A stretch of 64,000 nt of DNA from Kumtagia sp044326205 (GTDB taxonomy: Bacteria; Pseudomonadota; Alphaproteobacteria; Rhizobiales; Rhizobiaceae): the NCBI RefSeq assembly GCF_044326205.1, contig NZ_JBIRCY010000013.1:92099-156098 (forward strand), given 5' to 3'. Every line of letters starts with the position of its first letter. Position 1 is the first letter of the stretch. The notes under the pieces are model-generated. The model saw only the letters and a program-made list of their open reading frames with translations, made no database searches and had not been told where the DNA came from. The position numbers and the translations under genes are program-made. Below, in pieces: positions 39,951 to 48,706 of this stretch.

Positions 39951-41595
39951 AGAGCGCCTCCTTGAATGGCGCCGGGCCGAGCCGGCGATAGGCGGCGAGG
40001 AAATTCTCCGAGCGGTCCAGCCGGCGGGCAAGATAGGTTTCGACCACGGTCTCGATCGCGTTGGTGATCTCGTCCGGCCCGAAACCGCGGCCGATGATCT
40101 CGCCGACCGAAGTGTGCTCGTCGGCCGAGCCGCCCAGCGTTACCTGGTAGAGTTCCGCGCCCTTCTTCTCGACGCCGAGAATACCGATGTGGCCGACATG
40201 GTGATGGCCGCAAGCATTGATGCAGCCGGAGATCTTCAGCTTCAGCTCGCCGATGTCGCGCTGCCGCTCCAGCGAGGCAAAGCGGTTGGAGATCTCCTGC
40301 GCCACCGAGATCGAGCGGGCGTTGGCCAGTGCGCAATAGTCGAGGCCGGGGCAGGCGATGATGTCGGTGATCAGGCCGGAATTCGCCGTCGCCAGGTCGA
40401 TCTCGACAAGCGCGTCGTAGACCGCCTTCAAATCGGCGCGCGCCACATGCGGCAGGATCAGGTTCTGCTCGTGGCTGACGCGGATTTCGCCGAAGGCGTA
40501 TTTGTCGGCGATGTCGGCGACCGCTTCCATCTGGCTGTCGCTGGCGTCGCCCGGCGCCTCGCCGATGCCTTTCAGCGAGATCGTGACGGCGGCATAGTCC
40601 GGGTGCCGATGGGTGATGACGTTCTGGTCGACCCATTCGGCAAAACTTTTCGAGTCGAGCCGCGCCAGCTTTACCGCCTGATCGCCTTCCGGCCGGGCCG
40701 CCAGTTCCGGCGGCGCGAAATAGGCATTGATGGCGCTGATGTCGGCTTCCGGCAGGGTCAGTTCGTTGTCCTTCAGCTCGGCCCATTCCGCCTCGACCTG
40801 GCGGGCGAACTCTTCCGTGCCGGTCTCGTGGACGAGGATTTTTATGCGCGCCTTGTACTTGTTGTCGCGCCGCCCGTAGAGGTTGTAGACGCGCAGGATC
40901 GCCGTTGCATACGAGAGCAGGTGCTTCTCCGGCAGGAAATCCCTGATCTTCTTGGCGATCATCGGCGTGCGGCCCTGCCCGCCGCCGACGTAGACGGCGA
41001 AGCCAAGCTCGCCCTCGGCATTCTTCTTCAGGTGCAGGCCGATGTCATGCGTCTGGATCGCGGCCCGGTCGCGCTCTGCCCCGGTCACCGCGATCTTGAA
41101 TTTCCTGGGTAGGTAGGAGAACTCCGGGTGGACCGACGACCACTGCCGCAGAATCTCGGCATAGGGACGCGGATCGGCGACCTCGTCGGCGGCCGCACCC
41201 GCAAAATGGTCGGCCGTCACGTTGCGGATGCAGTTGCCCGATGTCTGGATGGCGTGCATCTCGACCGACGCAAGGTCGGCCAGGATCGCCGGGATGTCCG
41301 ACAGCGCCGGCCAGTTGAACTGGATATTCTGGCGCGTGGTGAAGTGGCCGTAGCCCTTGTCGTATCTGCGGGCGATGTGGGCCAGCATGCGCAACTGGCC
41401 CGAATTCAGCGTGCCGTAGGGGATGGCGATACGCAGCATGTAGGCGTGCAGCTGCAGGTAGACGCCGTTCATCAGCCTCAGCGGCCGGAACTGCTCCTCG
41501 GTGATCTCGCCGGCAAGACGCCTGTCCACCTGGTCGGTGAACTCGGCGACGCGGGCCTTCACGAAATCCTGGTCGAACTCATCGTAGCGGTACAT
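39925..41595 (-). CDS. cysI: Sulfite reductase hemoprotein subunit
   Basis: This protein of about 556 residues of the nitrite/sulfite reductase family reduces sulfite to sulfide using siroheme coupled to a [4Fe-4S] cluster. The cluster cysteines are C-x5-C in ACPGLDYC and C-x3-C in SGCINACGHHH. The siroheme-side basic residues lie in HFTTRQNIQFNW and TSGNCIRNVTAD. The start is ATG at 41595. It is preceded by the DUF2849 gene with a 32-bp gap. Confidence 0.93.
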   Translation of the reverse strand: MYRYDEFDQDFVKARVAEFTDQVDRRLAGEITEEQFRPLRLMNGVYLQLHAYMLRIAIPYGTLNSGQLRMLAHIARRYDKGYGHFTTRQNIQFNWPALSDIPAILADLASVEMHAIQTSGNCIRNVTADHFAGAAADEVADPRPYAEILRQWSSVHPEFSYLPRKFKIAVTGAERDRAAIQTHDIGLHLKKNAEGELGFAVYVGGGQGRTPMIAKKIRDFLPEKHLLSYATAILRVYNLYGRRDNKYKARIKILVHETGTEEFARQVEAEWAELKDNELTLPEADISAINAYFAPPELAARPEGDQAVKLARLDSKSFAEWVDQNVITHRHPDYAAVTISLKGIGEAPGDASDSQMEAVADIADKYAFGEIRVSHEQNLILPHVARADLKAVYDALVEIDLATANSGLITDIIACPGLDYCALANARSISVAQEISNRFASLERQRDIGELKLKISGCINACGHHHVGHIGILGVEKKGAELYQVTLGGSADEHTSVGEIIGRGFGPDEITNAIETVVETYLARRLDRSENFLAAYRRLGPAPFKEALYGGEAKAA

Positions 41596-41627
41596 GGTCG
41601 TGCTTCCGTGGGCCCTTCTTGGCCCTC

Positions 41628-41924
41628 TCAAGCGGCCGTTCTGGCCTGTTTTCCAAGATCGAGGCGGTTTGTCGGGCCGGCGGCGCGGATGCGCTCGCGC
41701 AGGCGCAGCGGGCGGATCAAGCCATCGACCAGTTCGATGTCGATCAGTTCGAGGTCGACGACTTCATTGTTGGCAAAGGATGCCTTGCCGGCCTGTTCCA
41801 ATTCGGTTTCCGCCGTCTTGTCGTTGACGATTTCGGCTTCGTCGATCGTCTCGGCCCAGACGCGGGCCGCCGAGAGCCAGACGGCCTCGCCATCGGTCAG
41901 GCGGTTGGCGGTCAGGACCTTCAT
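41628..41924 (-). CDS. DUF2849 protein
   Basis: This is a 98-residue protein of the DUF2849 family, found in alphaproteobacterial cys operons between siroheme synthase and sulfite reductase. It begins MKVLTANRLTDGEAVWLS, the family hallmark. Its molecular role is unknown. The start overlaps the cysG stop by 4 bp (ATGA). Confidence 0.88.
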   Translation of the reverse strand: MKVLTANRLTDGEAVWLSAARVWAETIDEAEIVNDKTAETELEQAGKASFANNEVVDLELIDIELVDGLIRPLRLRERIRAAGPTNRLDLGKQARTAA

Positions 41925-43363
41925 GCCTGTGTCTCCTCGGCCGGCGACGGAACGAACCGATGCGCCGAAAGCGGCTCCGAGCGCGAGAAATCCGCGCCGG
42001 CGACCGCGTCGCCGATGATGGTCATCACCGGGCCGCCAAGATCGTCGCGCGATTGCAGTGACGGAAGGTCGGCCAGCGTGCCATGAAAACGGCGGCGATT
42101 GGCCAGGCTGGCGTTCTCCACGACTGCGACGGCGGTATCAGGGGACAGGCCGGCATCCATCAGCCTTCCGGCAACGTCCGCCGCGACCGAACGGCCCATA
42201 TAGACGGCGACGGTCGCGCCAGAGATCGCCAGCTTCGCCCAGTCGGGCAGCGAACCGCCCTTGAGGTCGTGGCCGGTGGTAAACACCATCGAGGATGTCA
42301 CGCCGCGCAGCGTCAGCGGCAGTTGGAAATCGGCGGCGGCGGCGAAGGCCGAGGTCACGCCGGGCACCACCTCGAACGACACGCCGGCATCGCGGAGCAC
42401 CTGCATCTCTTCGCCGGCGCGGCCGAACACCAGCGGGTCGCCGGACTTCAGCCGCACGACGCGCTTGCCTTCGCGCCCGAGGCGCACCAGCAGCGCGTTG
42501 ATCTCGCTTTGCGTCTTGGAATGACAGCCTTTTCGCTTGCCGACCGGCAGGCGCTCGGCGTCGCGGCGGCCCATGCCAATGACAGCTTCCGGGACGAGCG
42601 CGTCATGCACGATGACGTCGGCCTCCATCAGCAGGCGATGCGCCCTGAGCGTTAGCAGGTCTTCGGCACCCGGGCCGGCGCCGACCAGCGCGACATGCCC
42701 CGTACCCTTGCCCTGCTCCGCAAGAAGCCGGCCGGCGGCGACACGCGCCTCGTGCTCACCGCCAACTTCCAGCGCCCGGGCAGGCGCTCCCGAAAAGAAG
42801 GCGTGCCAGAAGGAACGCCGCGCCAGGCCCTTGGGAAACAGTTTTTCAGCCGCGTCGCGGAACGAGTTGGCGAGCGCTGCCAGCAGGCCGAGCGACGGCG
42901 GCAACATGGCATCGATGCGCGCCCGCACCATCTGGGCCAGCACCGGCCCCGCGCCTTCGGTGCCGATGGCGACCGCCAGCGGCGCACGGTTGACGATGGC
43001 CGGCGTATAGAAATCGCAGAGTTCGGGGCGGTCGACCGCATTGACGGCAATCCCCAGGCGCCGAGCGTCCTCGGATATGCGCCGGTCCAGGGCCTCGTCG
43101 CCGCTCGCCGCGAAAACCAGCACCGAACCTTCGACCAGAGAGGGGTCGTATGCCGCCTCGACGAGTTCGGCGCCGTTCTCGCCGGCCCAGCGGCGCAGGG
43201 CCGGTTCGGCCGCATCGGCCACGACGATCAGCCGCGCGCTTGACTGGCCGAGCAGCCGCGCCTTGGCCAGCGCCTCGTCGCCATTGCCGACGACGACCAC
43301 ACTCCGCCCTTCGACCCGCAGGAAGACGGGGAAGGCATTGAGCTTGGTTGACGGCTGCGACAT
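41921..43363 (-). CDS. cysG: Siroheme synthase (fused dehydrogenase/ferrochelatase and methyltransferase)
   Basis: This 480-residue bifunctional enzyme makes siroheme for sulfite reductase. The N-terminal half has the NAD-binding VVVVGNGDEALAKARLL; the C-terminal half is uroporphyrinogen-III methyltransferase with VALVGAGPGAEDLLTLRAHR, KSGDPLVFGRAGEE and VVPGVTSAFAAA. The start is ATG at 43363 (MSQPSTKLNAF); the frame to 43519 is not conserved. It is the first gene of the cysG-DUF2849-cysI-cysH-DUF934 operon. Confidence 0.93.
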   Translation of the reverse strand: MSQPSTKLNAFPVFLRVEGRSVVVVGNGDEALAKARLLGQSSARLIVVADAAEPALRRWAGENGAELVEAAYDPSLVEGSVLVFAASGDEALDRRISEDARRLGIAVNAVDRPELCDFYTPAIVNRAPLAVAIGTEGAGPVLAQMVRARIDAMLPPSLGLLAALANSFRDAAEKLFPKGLARRSFWHAFFSGAPARALEVGGEHEARVAAGRLLAEQGKGTGHVALVGAGPGAEDLLTLRAHRLLMEADVIVHDALVPEAVIGMGRRDAERLPVGKRKGCHSKTQSEINALLVRLGREGKRVVRLKSGDPLVFGRAGEEMQVLRDAGVSFEVVPGVTSAFAAAADFQLPLTLRGVTSSMVFTTGHDLKGGSLPDWAKLAISGATVAVYMGRSVAADVAGRLMDAGLSPDTAVAVVENASLANRRRFHGTLADLPSLQSRDDLGGPVMTIIGDAVAGADFSRSEPLSAHRFVPSPAEETQA

Positions 43364-43532
43364 GGCGCGGTTGGCTTCCTGGCTGGAAAGACAGATATTT
43401 AAGCGTTGGCGAGGCTTTTCAGAAGGAACGCACTCGCGCGCCAGTTTGCAGGACGCAATCGCTTTTCCGCAAGTGCGAAGAGCGGAAGAAAATTTTTCCA
43501 CAACGCTGTTTTTTGGCATGTTTTTGTCGTGA

Positions 43533-43557
43533 GGAACCCCGATCCCCCGGTTGCGTT
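43533..43557 (+). promoter_or_regulatory. EcfG-type general stress promoter (GGAAC-N16-CGTT)
   Basis: GGAAC at 43533-43537 and CGTT at 43554-43557 with a 16-bp spacer match the alphaproteobacterial EcfG consensus exactly. The -10 ends 58 bp upstream of the host-attachment protein ATG. Confidence 0.75.
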
Positions 43558-43615
43558 AGCCAAGCGAGGCATCGTCCGATGCTTCGGGTCCGTTCAGAAT
43601 GAAGGAGATTGCCGC

Positions 43616-44062
43616 ATGGCCGCGAAACTCAAACACGGCACATGGGTCGTGGTCGCCGATGGCGAAAAGGCGCTATTCCTGGAGAACAAGGGAGACGGGC
43701 TTTATCCGGATTTCGAGGTCGTGCGCGAACTCTCCGAAGAGAACCCGCCGACGCGCGAGCAGGGCTCGGACAGGCCGGGCCGCTTCAATGACGGCCCTTC
43801 GCCGCATCGTAGCGCGGTCGCCGACACCGACTGGCACAGGCAAGCCAAGGAGCGGTTCGCGGTGGAGATCGCCGAAAAACTCTACAAGGCGGCACATCGC
43901 GGCGACTTCAACGCGATCATCCTGATTGCGCCGCCCGTCGTGCTCGGCGAGATGCGCAAGAACCTCCACAAGGAAGTCGAAGAGATGGTGGTGGCAGAAT
44001 ATCCGAAGACGCTGACCAATCATCCGGTGCCCGAGATCGAGAAGATGCTGATGGCGGCTTGA
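43616..44062 (+). CDS. Host attachment protein family (baeRF-like)
   Basis: This 148-residue protein matches the host-attachment protein family first named in Agrobacterium. It begins HGTWVVVADGEKALFLEN and has the later segment DFNAIILIAPPVVLGEMRK and a C-terminal TLTNHPVPEIEKML. The fold is related to the archaeal release factor eRF1 middle domain (baeRF group), so an RNA or ribosome link is more likely than adhesion. GAAGGAGA precedes the ATG, and an EcfG promoter lies upstream. Confidence 0.85.
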   Translation: MAAKLKHGTWVVVADGEKALFLENKGDGLYPDFEVVRELSEENPPTREQGSDRPGRFNDGPSPHRSAVADTDWHRQAKERFAVEIAEKLYKAAHRGDFNAIILIAPPVVLGEMRKNLHKEVEEMVVAEYPKTLTNHPVPEIEKMLMAA

Positions 44063-44130
44063 GGACGAAGCAGATCAGCGAATGCACATCTTTTCCCGAC
44101 ACGAGCGTAACATACAGTGAAGTCCAGCCC

Positions 44131-44156
44131 GGAACCGTACCCATGGCTGTTTCGTT
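44131..44156 (+). promoter_or_regulatory. EcfG-type general stress promoter (GGAAC-N17-CGTT)
   Basis: GGAAC at 44131-44135 and CGTT at 44153-44156 with a 17-bp spacer match the EcfG consensus. The -10 ends 32 bp before the start of the secreted-protein gene at 44189. Confidence 0.75.
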
Positions 44157-44188
44157 GGCCTCAATACCTAACCAATCAGGAGGTACCG

Positions 44189-44533
44189 ATGAAAACGCTT
44201 TTATCTGGGTTGATGGCCGCCGCCTTGGCCGCCTCGGTTGCAGTGGCCGTGCCGGCGCCAGCCAATGCCGCTCCGGTTTTCGTTCCGCAGGCGGAACAGG
44301 GCCGCACGGATGTGCAGCAAGCCTCCCACACCTATCGTCATTGGCAGCGGCAGCAGCGCCGTGCGGAACGCCGCGCGGAGCGCCGCGCCTACCGGCGATA
44401 CGCACGTCAGCAATGCCGCTATTACGGTGACTGCTACCGTGGCCGGAACTACGGCCGAAGCTATGGGTTCGCACCGCGCTACTACCCGCGATACTACCGG
44501 CCCCCTGGCATCTCGCTACGCTTTGACCTGTGA
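44189..44533 (+). CDS. Small secreted Arg/Tyr-rich protein
   Basis: This 114-residue protein has a strong signal peptide (MKTLLSGLMAAALAASVAVA, cleavage near ANAA). The mature part is extremely basic, with RRAERRAERRAYRRYARQQC, then Tyr/Arg/Gly-rich sequence (YRGRNYGRSYGF) and two close cysteines (QQCRYYGDC). Such small basic exported proteins recur in rhizobia with no known role. CAGGAGG precedes the ATG. The EcfG promoter upstream suggests stress induction. Confidence 0.8.
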   Translation: MKTLLSGLMAAALAASVAVAVPAPANAAPVFVPQAEQGRTDVQQASHTYRHWQRQQRRAERRAERRAYRRYARQQCRYYGDCYRGRNYGRSYGFAPRYYPRYYRPPGISLRFDL

Positions 44534-44577
44534 CGAGCGGCGGCCTGGCTGAACCGACGCCTGAGGAAGAAGTTTGA

Positions 44578-44603
44578 GCCGCGCAACAGCGCTGTTGCGC
44601 GGC
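44578..44603. terminator. Perfect 26-bp palindrome, possible terminator
   Basis: GCCGCGCAACAGC and its exact mirror form a loop-free 26-bp palindrome 45 bp after the secreted-protein stop. No T-run follows, so it is either a factor-dependent terminator or a protein-binding site. Confidence 0.45.
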
Positions 44604-44680
44604 ACGATCCAAGTCTGCCGACCACACCGATGCCGGACGCTACCTCCGAGCTTATCATAGCCTGAGGTCATCAACACGCA

Positions 44681-45042
44681 AGCGAAGTCGTGCGTGCGGG
44701 GTTACGCATGCTGGAGGATTTCGAGGAGGCGCGGGAAAAGTGGCTGCGTGAAGAGATTCCTGGGCGACTCGCGGACCTGCAACAGGACCAGAGTCTCGAG
44801 AGGCGCGCATCTCCGAACATTGCCTGGACGTTCGCAAGCGGCATCTGCGACTACTGCCTCGGCTTTTCGACGTTTCCGGAAAGAGGCGCCGTGTGGCCCG
44901 AAACACCCATCCCATCCGGGTCGTCGGCTATCGGTGCAGGGTCAGCATCATTTTTGCCGTGGAGCAACAACGGGGGATGATCCTCGGAGTCTTCTATGGC
45001 GGCCAGAATATTGATCTCGACCTGCTCGAAGATCGACTCTGA
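44681..45042 (+). pseudogene. Decayed parDE toxin-antitoxin remnant
   Basis: One frame reads ASEVVRAGLRMLEDFEEARE, like the C-terminal half of a ParD/CopG antitoxin with its N terminus gone (a TGA lies just upstream). The same frame runs directly into SGICDYCLGFSTFPERG, a ParE middle segment, so the normal antitoxin end and toxin start are deleted. After a frame change near 44885, THPIRVVGYRCRVSIIF and ILGVFYGGQNIDLDLLE complete the ParE C terminus. The unit cannot make either protein. ATG 44708 is the only start in the first frame. Confidence 0.65.
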
Positions 45043-45189
45043 AATCTTATTTCCGATCCATTTTGCGTCGTCCAAACGATAAACACGGCCGCCAAGGGTT
45101 GCGCACCCCCTGCCCCCTCCACCATATTGGAAAGATAGCGCTTTCGCGCTTCCCGCAAGCTCCCGAACTGGAAAGGCGACACCTGAACG

Positions 45190-47070
45190 ATGCCGCATGA
45201 AACGCCCCTGATCGCAACCATCGTCGCCGGTCTGGGGCTGGCTTTCATTCTCGGCGCGCTCGCCAATCGTTTTCGCATCCCGCCACTGGTCGGCTATCTG
45301 ATCGCCGGCGTTCTGGTCGGGCCCAACACCCCCGGTTTCGTGGCGGACCAGGAACTGGCGCTGGAACTCGCCGAGATCGGCGTCATCCTGCTGATGTTCG
45401 GCGTCGGCCTGCATTTCTCGCTGAAGGACCTGCTGTCGGTGCGCGCCATCGCCGTGCCCGGCGCGGTCGTGCAGATCGGCTTCGCCACCTTGTTGGGCTG
45501 GGGACTGGCCTGGATGCTGGGCTGGACGCCCGGCGCCGGCCTCGTTTTCGGACTGGCGTTGTCGGTAGCCAGCACCGTCGTGCTGCTGAAGGCGCTGCAG
45601 GACCGACGCATGATTGAGACCGAGCGCGGGCGCATCGCGGTCGGCTGGCTGATCGTCGAGGATCTCGCCATGGTGCTGGCGCTGGTCATCCTGCCGGCCA
45701 TTGCCGGGTTGCTCGGCGGGGCGGACGGAACGACCGGACACGACCTGCCCTCGCCGCTGTTCCAGTTCGACTATGGCGTCTGGGGTGTACTTGGTGTGAC
45801 GCTTGCCAAGGTTGTCGCCTTCGTCGCGGTCATGCTCGTGGTCGGGCGGAGGATCATTCCATGGCTTCTGCACTACGTTGCCCATACCGGATCGCGCGAA
45901 CTTTTCCGGCTTGCCGTCCTGGCCATCGCGCTTGGCGTCGCCTTCGGCGCGGCGAAACTGTTCGGTGTGTCGCTGGCGCTGGGCGCCTTCTTCGCCGGCA
46001 TGATCATGAGCGAATCGCCGCTTTCGCACCGGGCGGCGGAAGAGTCGCTACCGCTCAGGGACGCGTTCTCGGTTCTGTTCTTCGTCTCGGTCGGCATGCT
46101 GTTCGATCCGACCAGCCTGTTGCGCGAGACCTGGCCGATCCTGGCGACGCTGTTCATCATCGTCATCGGCAAGTCGGCTGCTGCCTTCCTGATCGTCATC
46201 GCCTTCCGCTACCCGATCGGCACGGCGCTGATCATCTCCGCCAGTCTCGCGCAGATCGGCGAATTCTCGTTCATTCTCGCGGAGTTGGGCGTCGGGCTCG
46301 GGCTGTTGCCGGAACAGGGCCGCGACCTGATCCTCGCCGGCGCGATTCTCTCGATCGTGCTCAATCCGCTTGTTTTCGCGGCAGTGGAAAGGTTGAAACC
46401 GTGGGCCGAAAGCCGCTTCGGGAAGGGTACGGCGGCAGCGGAAATCAAGGCGGCCGGCCCGGCCACCGAGGCCGGCGTGCTGGCGACGCCCGCCCCTTCC
46501 GCCAAATCCGCCCGCAAGGAAGAGGACGGCCCGCCGCCGCCGACCACATTGACGAACCACACGATCCTCATCGGCTACGGCCGCGTCGGCAGCCTGGTCG
46601 GGGAATCGCTCAGCAAGGCCCGCCTGCCCTTCCTGGTGATAGAGGACGGCGACAAGACGATCGCGAAACTGCATGCCGACGGGGTCGAGGTGGTCGAGGG
46701 CAACGCCGCCAACGCGCAGGTCTTCGCCGCGGCGAATCCGACGGGTGCGAAGCGGCTGGTTCTTGCAATCCCGAACGCCTTCGAGGCGGGACAGGTCATC
46801 CTGCGGGCGCGGGCCGCCAATCCTTCGATCGTGGTCATCGCCCGCGCCCATTTCGACGCGGAAGTCGAGCATCTGAAAGGACTTGGCGCCGATACGGTGA
46901 TCATGGGCGAGCGCGAGATCGCGCGGGGCATCGTCGAATTGATCGTCGACGAGACGGTCAAGTCGCCACAGCCGCCGCTGTCGGACGAGGAGCCGTCGCC
47001 GCCTGCAAATGAGGATCGGCCTGGCGACCGCAGCAAGAATGACCCCGACGACAGTACCCCGCAATCCTGA
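45190..47070 (+). CDS. KefB/YbaL-type cation:proton antiporter with RCK domain
   Basis: This 626-residue CPA2 transporter has about 12 membrane segments in residues 1-395 (IPPLVGYLIAGVLVGPNTPG; LLMFGVGLHFSLKDLL) and the ion-site ALGAFFAGMIMSESPLSHRAAE. A cytoplasmic RCK/TrkA-N domain (about 455-575) has the nucleotide motif ILIGYGRVGSLVGESL. The C-terminal tail is Pro/Asp-rich and disordered. It should export K+ or another cation in exchange for protons. It is 147 bp after the parDE remnant. Confidence 0.9.
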   Translation: MPHETPLIATIVAGLGLAFILGALANRFRIPPLVGYLIAGVLVGPNTPGFVADQELALELAEIGVILLMFGVGLHFSLKDLLSVRAIAVPGAVVQIGFATLLGWGLAWMLGWTPGAGLVFGLALSVASTVVLLKALQDRRMIETERGRIAVGWLIVEDLAMVLALVILPAIAGLLGGADGTTGHDLPSPLFQFDYGVWGVLGVTLAKVVAFVAVMLVVGRRIIPWLLHYVAHTGSRELFRLAVLAIALGVAFGAAKLFGVSLALGAFFAGMIMSESPLSHRAAEESLPLRDAFSVLFFVSVGMLFDPTSLLRETWPILATLFIIVIGKSAAAFLIVIAFRYPIGTALIISASLAQIGEFSFILAELGVGLGLLPEQGRDLILAGAILSIVLNPLVFAAVERLKPWAESRFGKGTAAAEIKAAGPATEAGVLATPAPSAKSARKEEDGPPPPTTLTNHTILIGYGRVGSLVGESLSKARLPFLVIEDGDKTIAKLHADGVEVVEGNAANAQVFAAANPTGAKRLVLAIPNAFEAGQVILRARAANPSIVVIARAHFDAEVEHLKGLGADTVIMGEREIARGIVELIVDETVKSPQPPLSDEEPSPPANEDRPGDRSKNDPDDSTPQS

Positions 47071-47079
47071 ACGCCGTCG

Positions 47080-47421
47080 ATGATCGACGGCCTTGAAAAG
47101 ACGAACCGGCTTCTCGCAGAACTGACAGCCTCGCTTCCATTGGAAGCGAGGCCAACTCGGGATGCCGTTCGAGCCTTGGCGGAGCATCTTTCAGAGCGGA
47201 CAGCGGTCACCCGGTGCACGATCGAAGGCCTCCACTATGCAGGCGACGAGGGCGGCATCGTCTGCAAGCTGAATATCGAAGGCCAGAACACAGAAAGGGC
47301 AATTTACATTTCGATCACGCATCTGATCTTTGAACGAAAGACCCCGCTGTTCCGGCAGATCGACGCCTATCAACGCCACCGCGTCAAGAAGCTAAGGCAG
47401 CAAGGCGGGCGTGAATACTGA
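47080..47421 (+). CDS. Hypothetical 113-residue protein
   Basis: I do not recognise this protein. It is soluble, with two N-terminal helices (LEKTNRLLAELTASL; RDAVRALAEHLSERTA), a central beta-like part (IVCKLNIEGQNTERAIYISI) and a basic end. Codon use fits the neighbours. It begins 9 bp after the antiporter stop without a clear ribosome site, so it may depend on coupling. It converges on coaBC. Confidence 0.6.
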   Translation: MIDGLEKTNRLLAELTASLPLEARPTRDAVRALAEHLSERTAVTRCTIEGLHYAGDEGGIVCKLNIEGQNTERAIYISITHLIFERKTPLFRQIDAYQRHRVKKLRQQGGREY

Positions 47422-47476
47422 TCCGATGGCGACTGCCGGATATCGGAGGATGGGATCGCCTGCGTGGAGAGAACGC

Positions 47477-48706
47477 CTACACTTCCACGGTCTGCAGCCG
47501 CGTTGCGATCAGATCAGCAAGCCGTTTCGCCACCTCGTCCTTCGGCATGTCGGGCCATTCCTCGACGCCGGCCTTGGAAACGATGCGCACACGGTTGCGG
47601 TCGCCGCCCATGGCCCCACCCTCGGCGCTGACGTCGTTCGCGACGATGAAGTCTGCGCCTTTGCGGCTGAGCTTGGCCTGGGCATTGGCGACCAAATCGT
47701 TGGTCTCGGCGGCAAAACCAACCACGAGGTATGGCCGGCTGGCATGATGGCCGATGGTCGAGAGGATGTCGGGGTTCTCGACCATGCGCAGCACCGGCGG
47801 CCCCTCGCCTGCCACCTTCTTGATCTTGGCGCCTGCCTCGCTGTCGCTGCGCCAGTCAGCGACTGCCGCCACGAACACCGCCGCATCGGCCGGCAATTCG
47901 GCTTCAACCGCCTGCATCATTTCGCGTGCGGTCTCGACATGGAACGTGTGGACGCTCTTCGGATCGGCCAGATTGACCGGTCCGGAGACCAGCCGCACGT
48001 TGGCGCCGAGCGCAGCCAGGGCAGCGGCAATGGCGTGGCCCTGCTTGCCGGAGGAACGGTTGGCGATGTAGCGCACCGGGTCGATCGGCTCATTGGTCGG
48101 GCCGGAGGTGACGATTATTTTTCTGCCGGCGAGCGGTCCGGGCTTGGGGACAAGCGCTGCCTCGACCGCCGCGACGATCTCCAGCGGCTCGGCCAAGCGT
48201 CCTTCGCCGGCCTCGCTGCTCTCGGCCATTTCGCCCTTGTTAGGCCCGACGAAGGCAATGCCATCCTTGGCCAGCGTCGCGCGGTTGCGGCGCGTCGCCG
48301 GATGGTCCCACATCTTCGGGTTCATGGCGGGCGCCATCAAAACCGGCTTGTCCGTGGCGAGCAGCACGGCGGAGGCGAGGTCGTTGGCCAAGCCATTGGC
48401 CAGCTTCGCCATCAGGTCCGCCGTGGCCGGCGCGACGACGACGATATCGGCCTCGCGCGACAGACGGATGTGGCCGACATCGTGTTCGTCGTCGCGGTCG
48501 AACAACTCGCTGAACACCCGGCCGGCGGTCAGCGTGCCGACCGACAGCGGCGTGACGAACTCCTGCGCCGCAGCCGTCATCACCGCCCGCACCGAAGCGC
48601 CGCGTTCGCGCAGGCGGCGGATCAGGTCGAGCGTCTTATAGGCGGCGATGCCGCCGCCGATGATCAGCAGGATGCGCTTGCCCGAGAGGGTCATGGCATA
48701 TCTCAT
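47477..48706 (-). CDS. coaBC: Phosphopantothenoylcysteine synthetase/decarboxylase
   Basis: This bifunctional coenzyme A biosynthesis enzyme has about 409 residues. The N-terminal flavoprotein decarboxylase CoaC has GGGIAAYKTLDLIRRLRERG, DIVVVAPATADLMAKLA and the PAMNPKMW motif. The C-terminal synthetase CoaB has VTSGPTNEPIDPVRYIANRSSG and AAVADWRSDSEAGAKIKK. The ATG at 48706 overlaps the ubiB stop by 4 bp; the ATG at 48694 is also possible. The much longer frame upstream is a shadow of ubiB. Confidence 0.94.
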   Translation of the reverse strand: MRYAMTLSGKRILLIIGGGIAAYKTLDLIRRLRERGASVRAVMTAAAQEFVTPLSVGTLTAGRVFSELFDRDDEHDVGHIRLSREADIVVVAPATADLMAKLANGLANDLASAVLLATDKPVLMAPAMNPKMWDHPATRRNRATLAKDGIAFVGPNKGEMAESSEAGEGRLAEPLEIVAAVEAALVPKPGPLAGRKIIVTSGPTNEPIDPVRYIANRSSGKQGHAIAAALAALGANVRLVSGPVNLADPKSVHTFHVETAREMMQAVEAELPADAAVFVAAVADWRSDSEAGAKIKKVAGEGPPVLRMVENPDILSTIGHHASRPYLVVGFAAETNDLVANAQAKLSRKGADFIVANDVSAEGGAMGGDRNRVRIVSKAGVEEWPDMPKDEVAKRLADLIATRLQTVEV

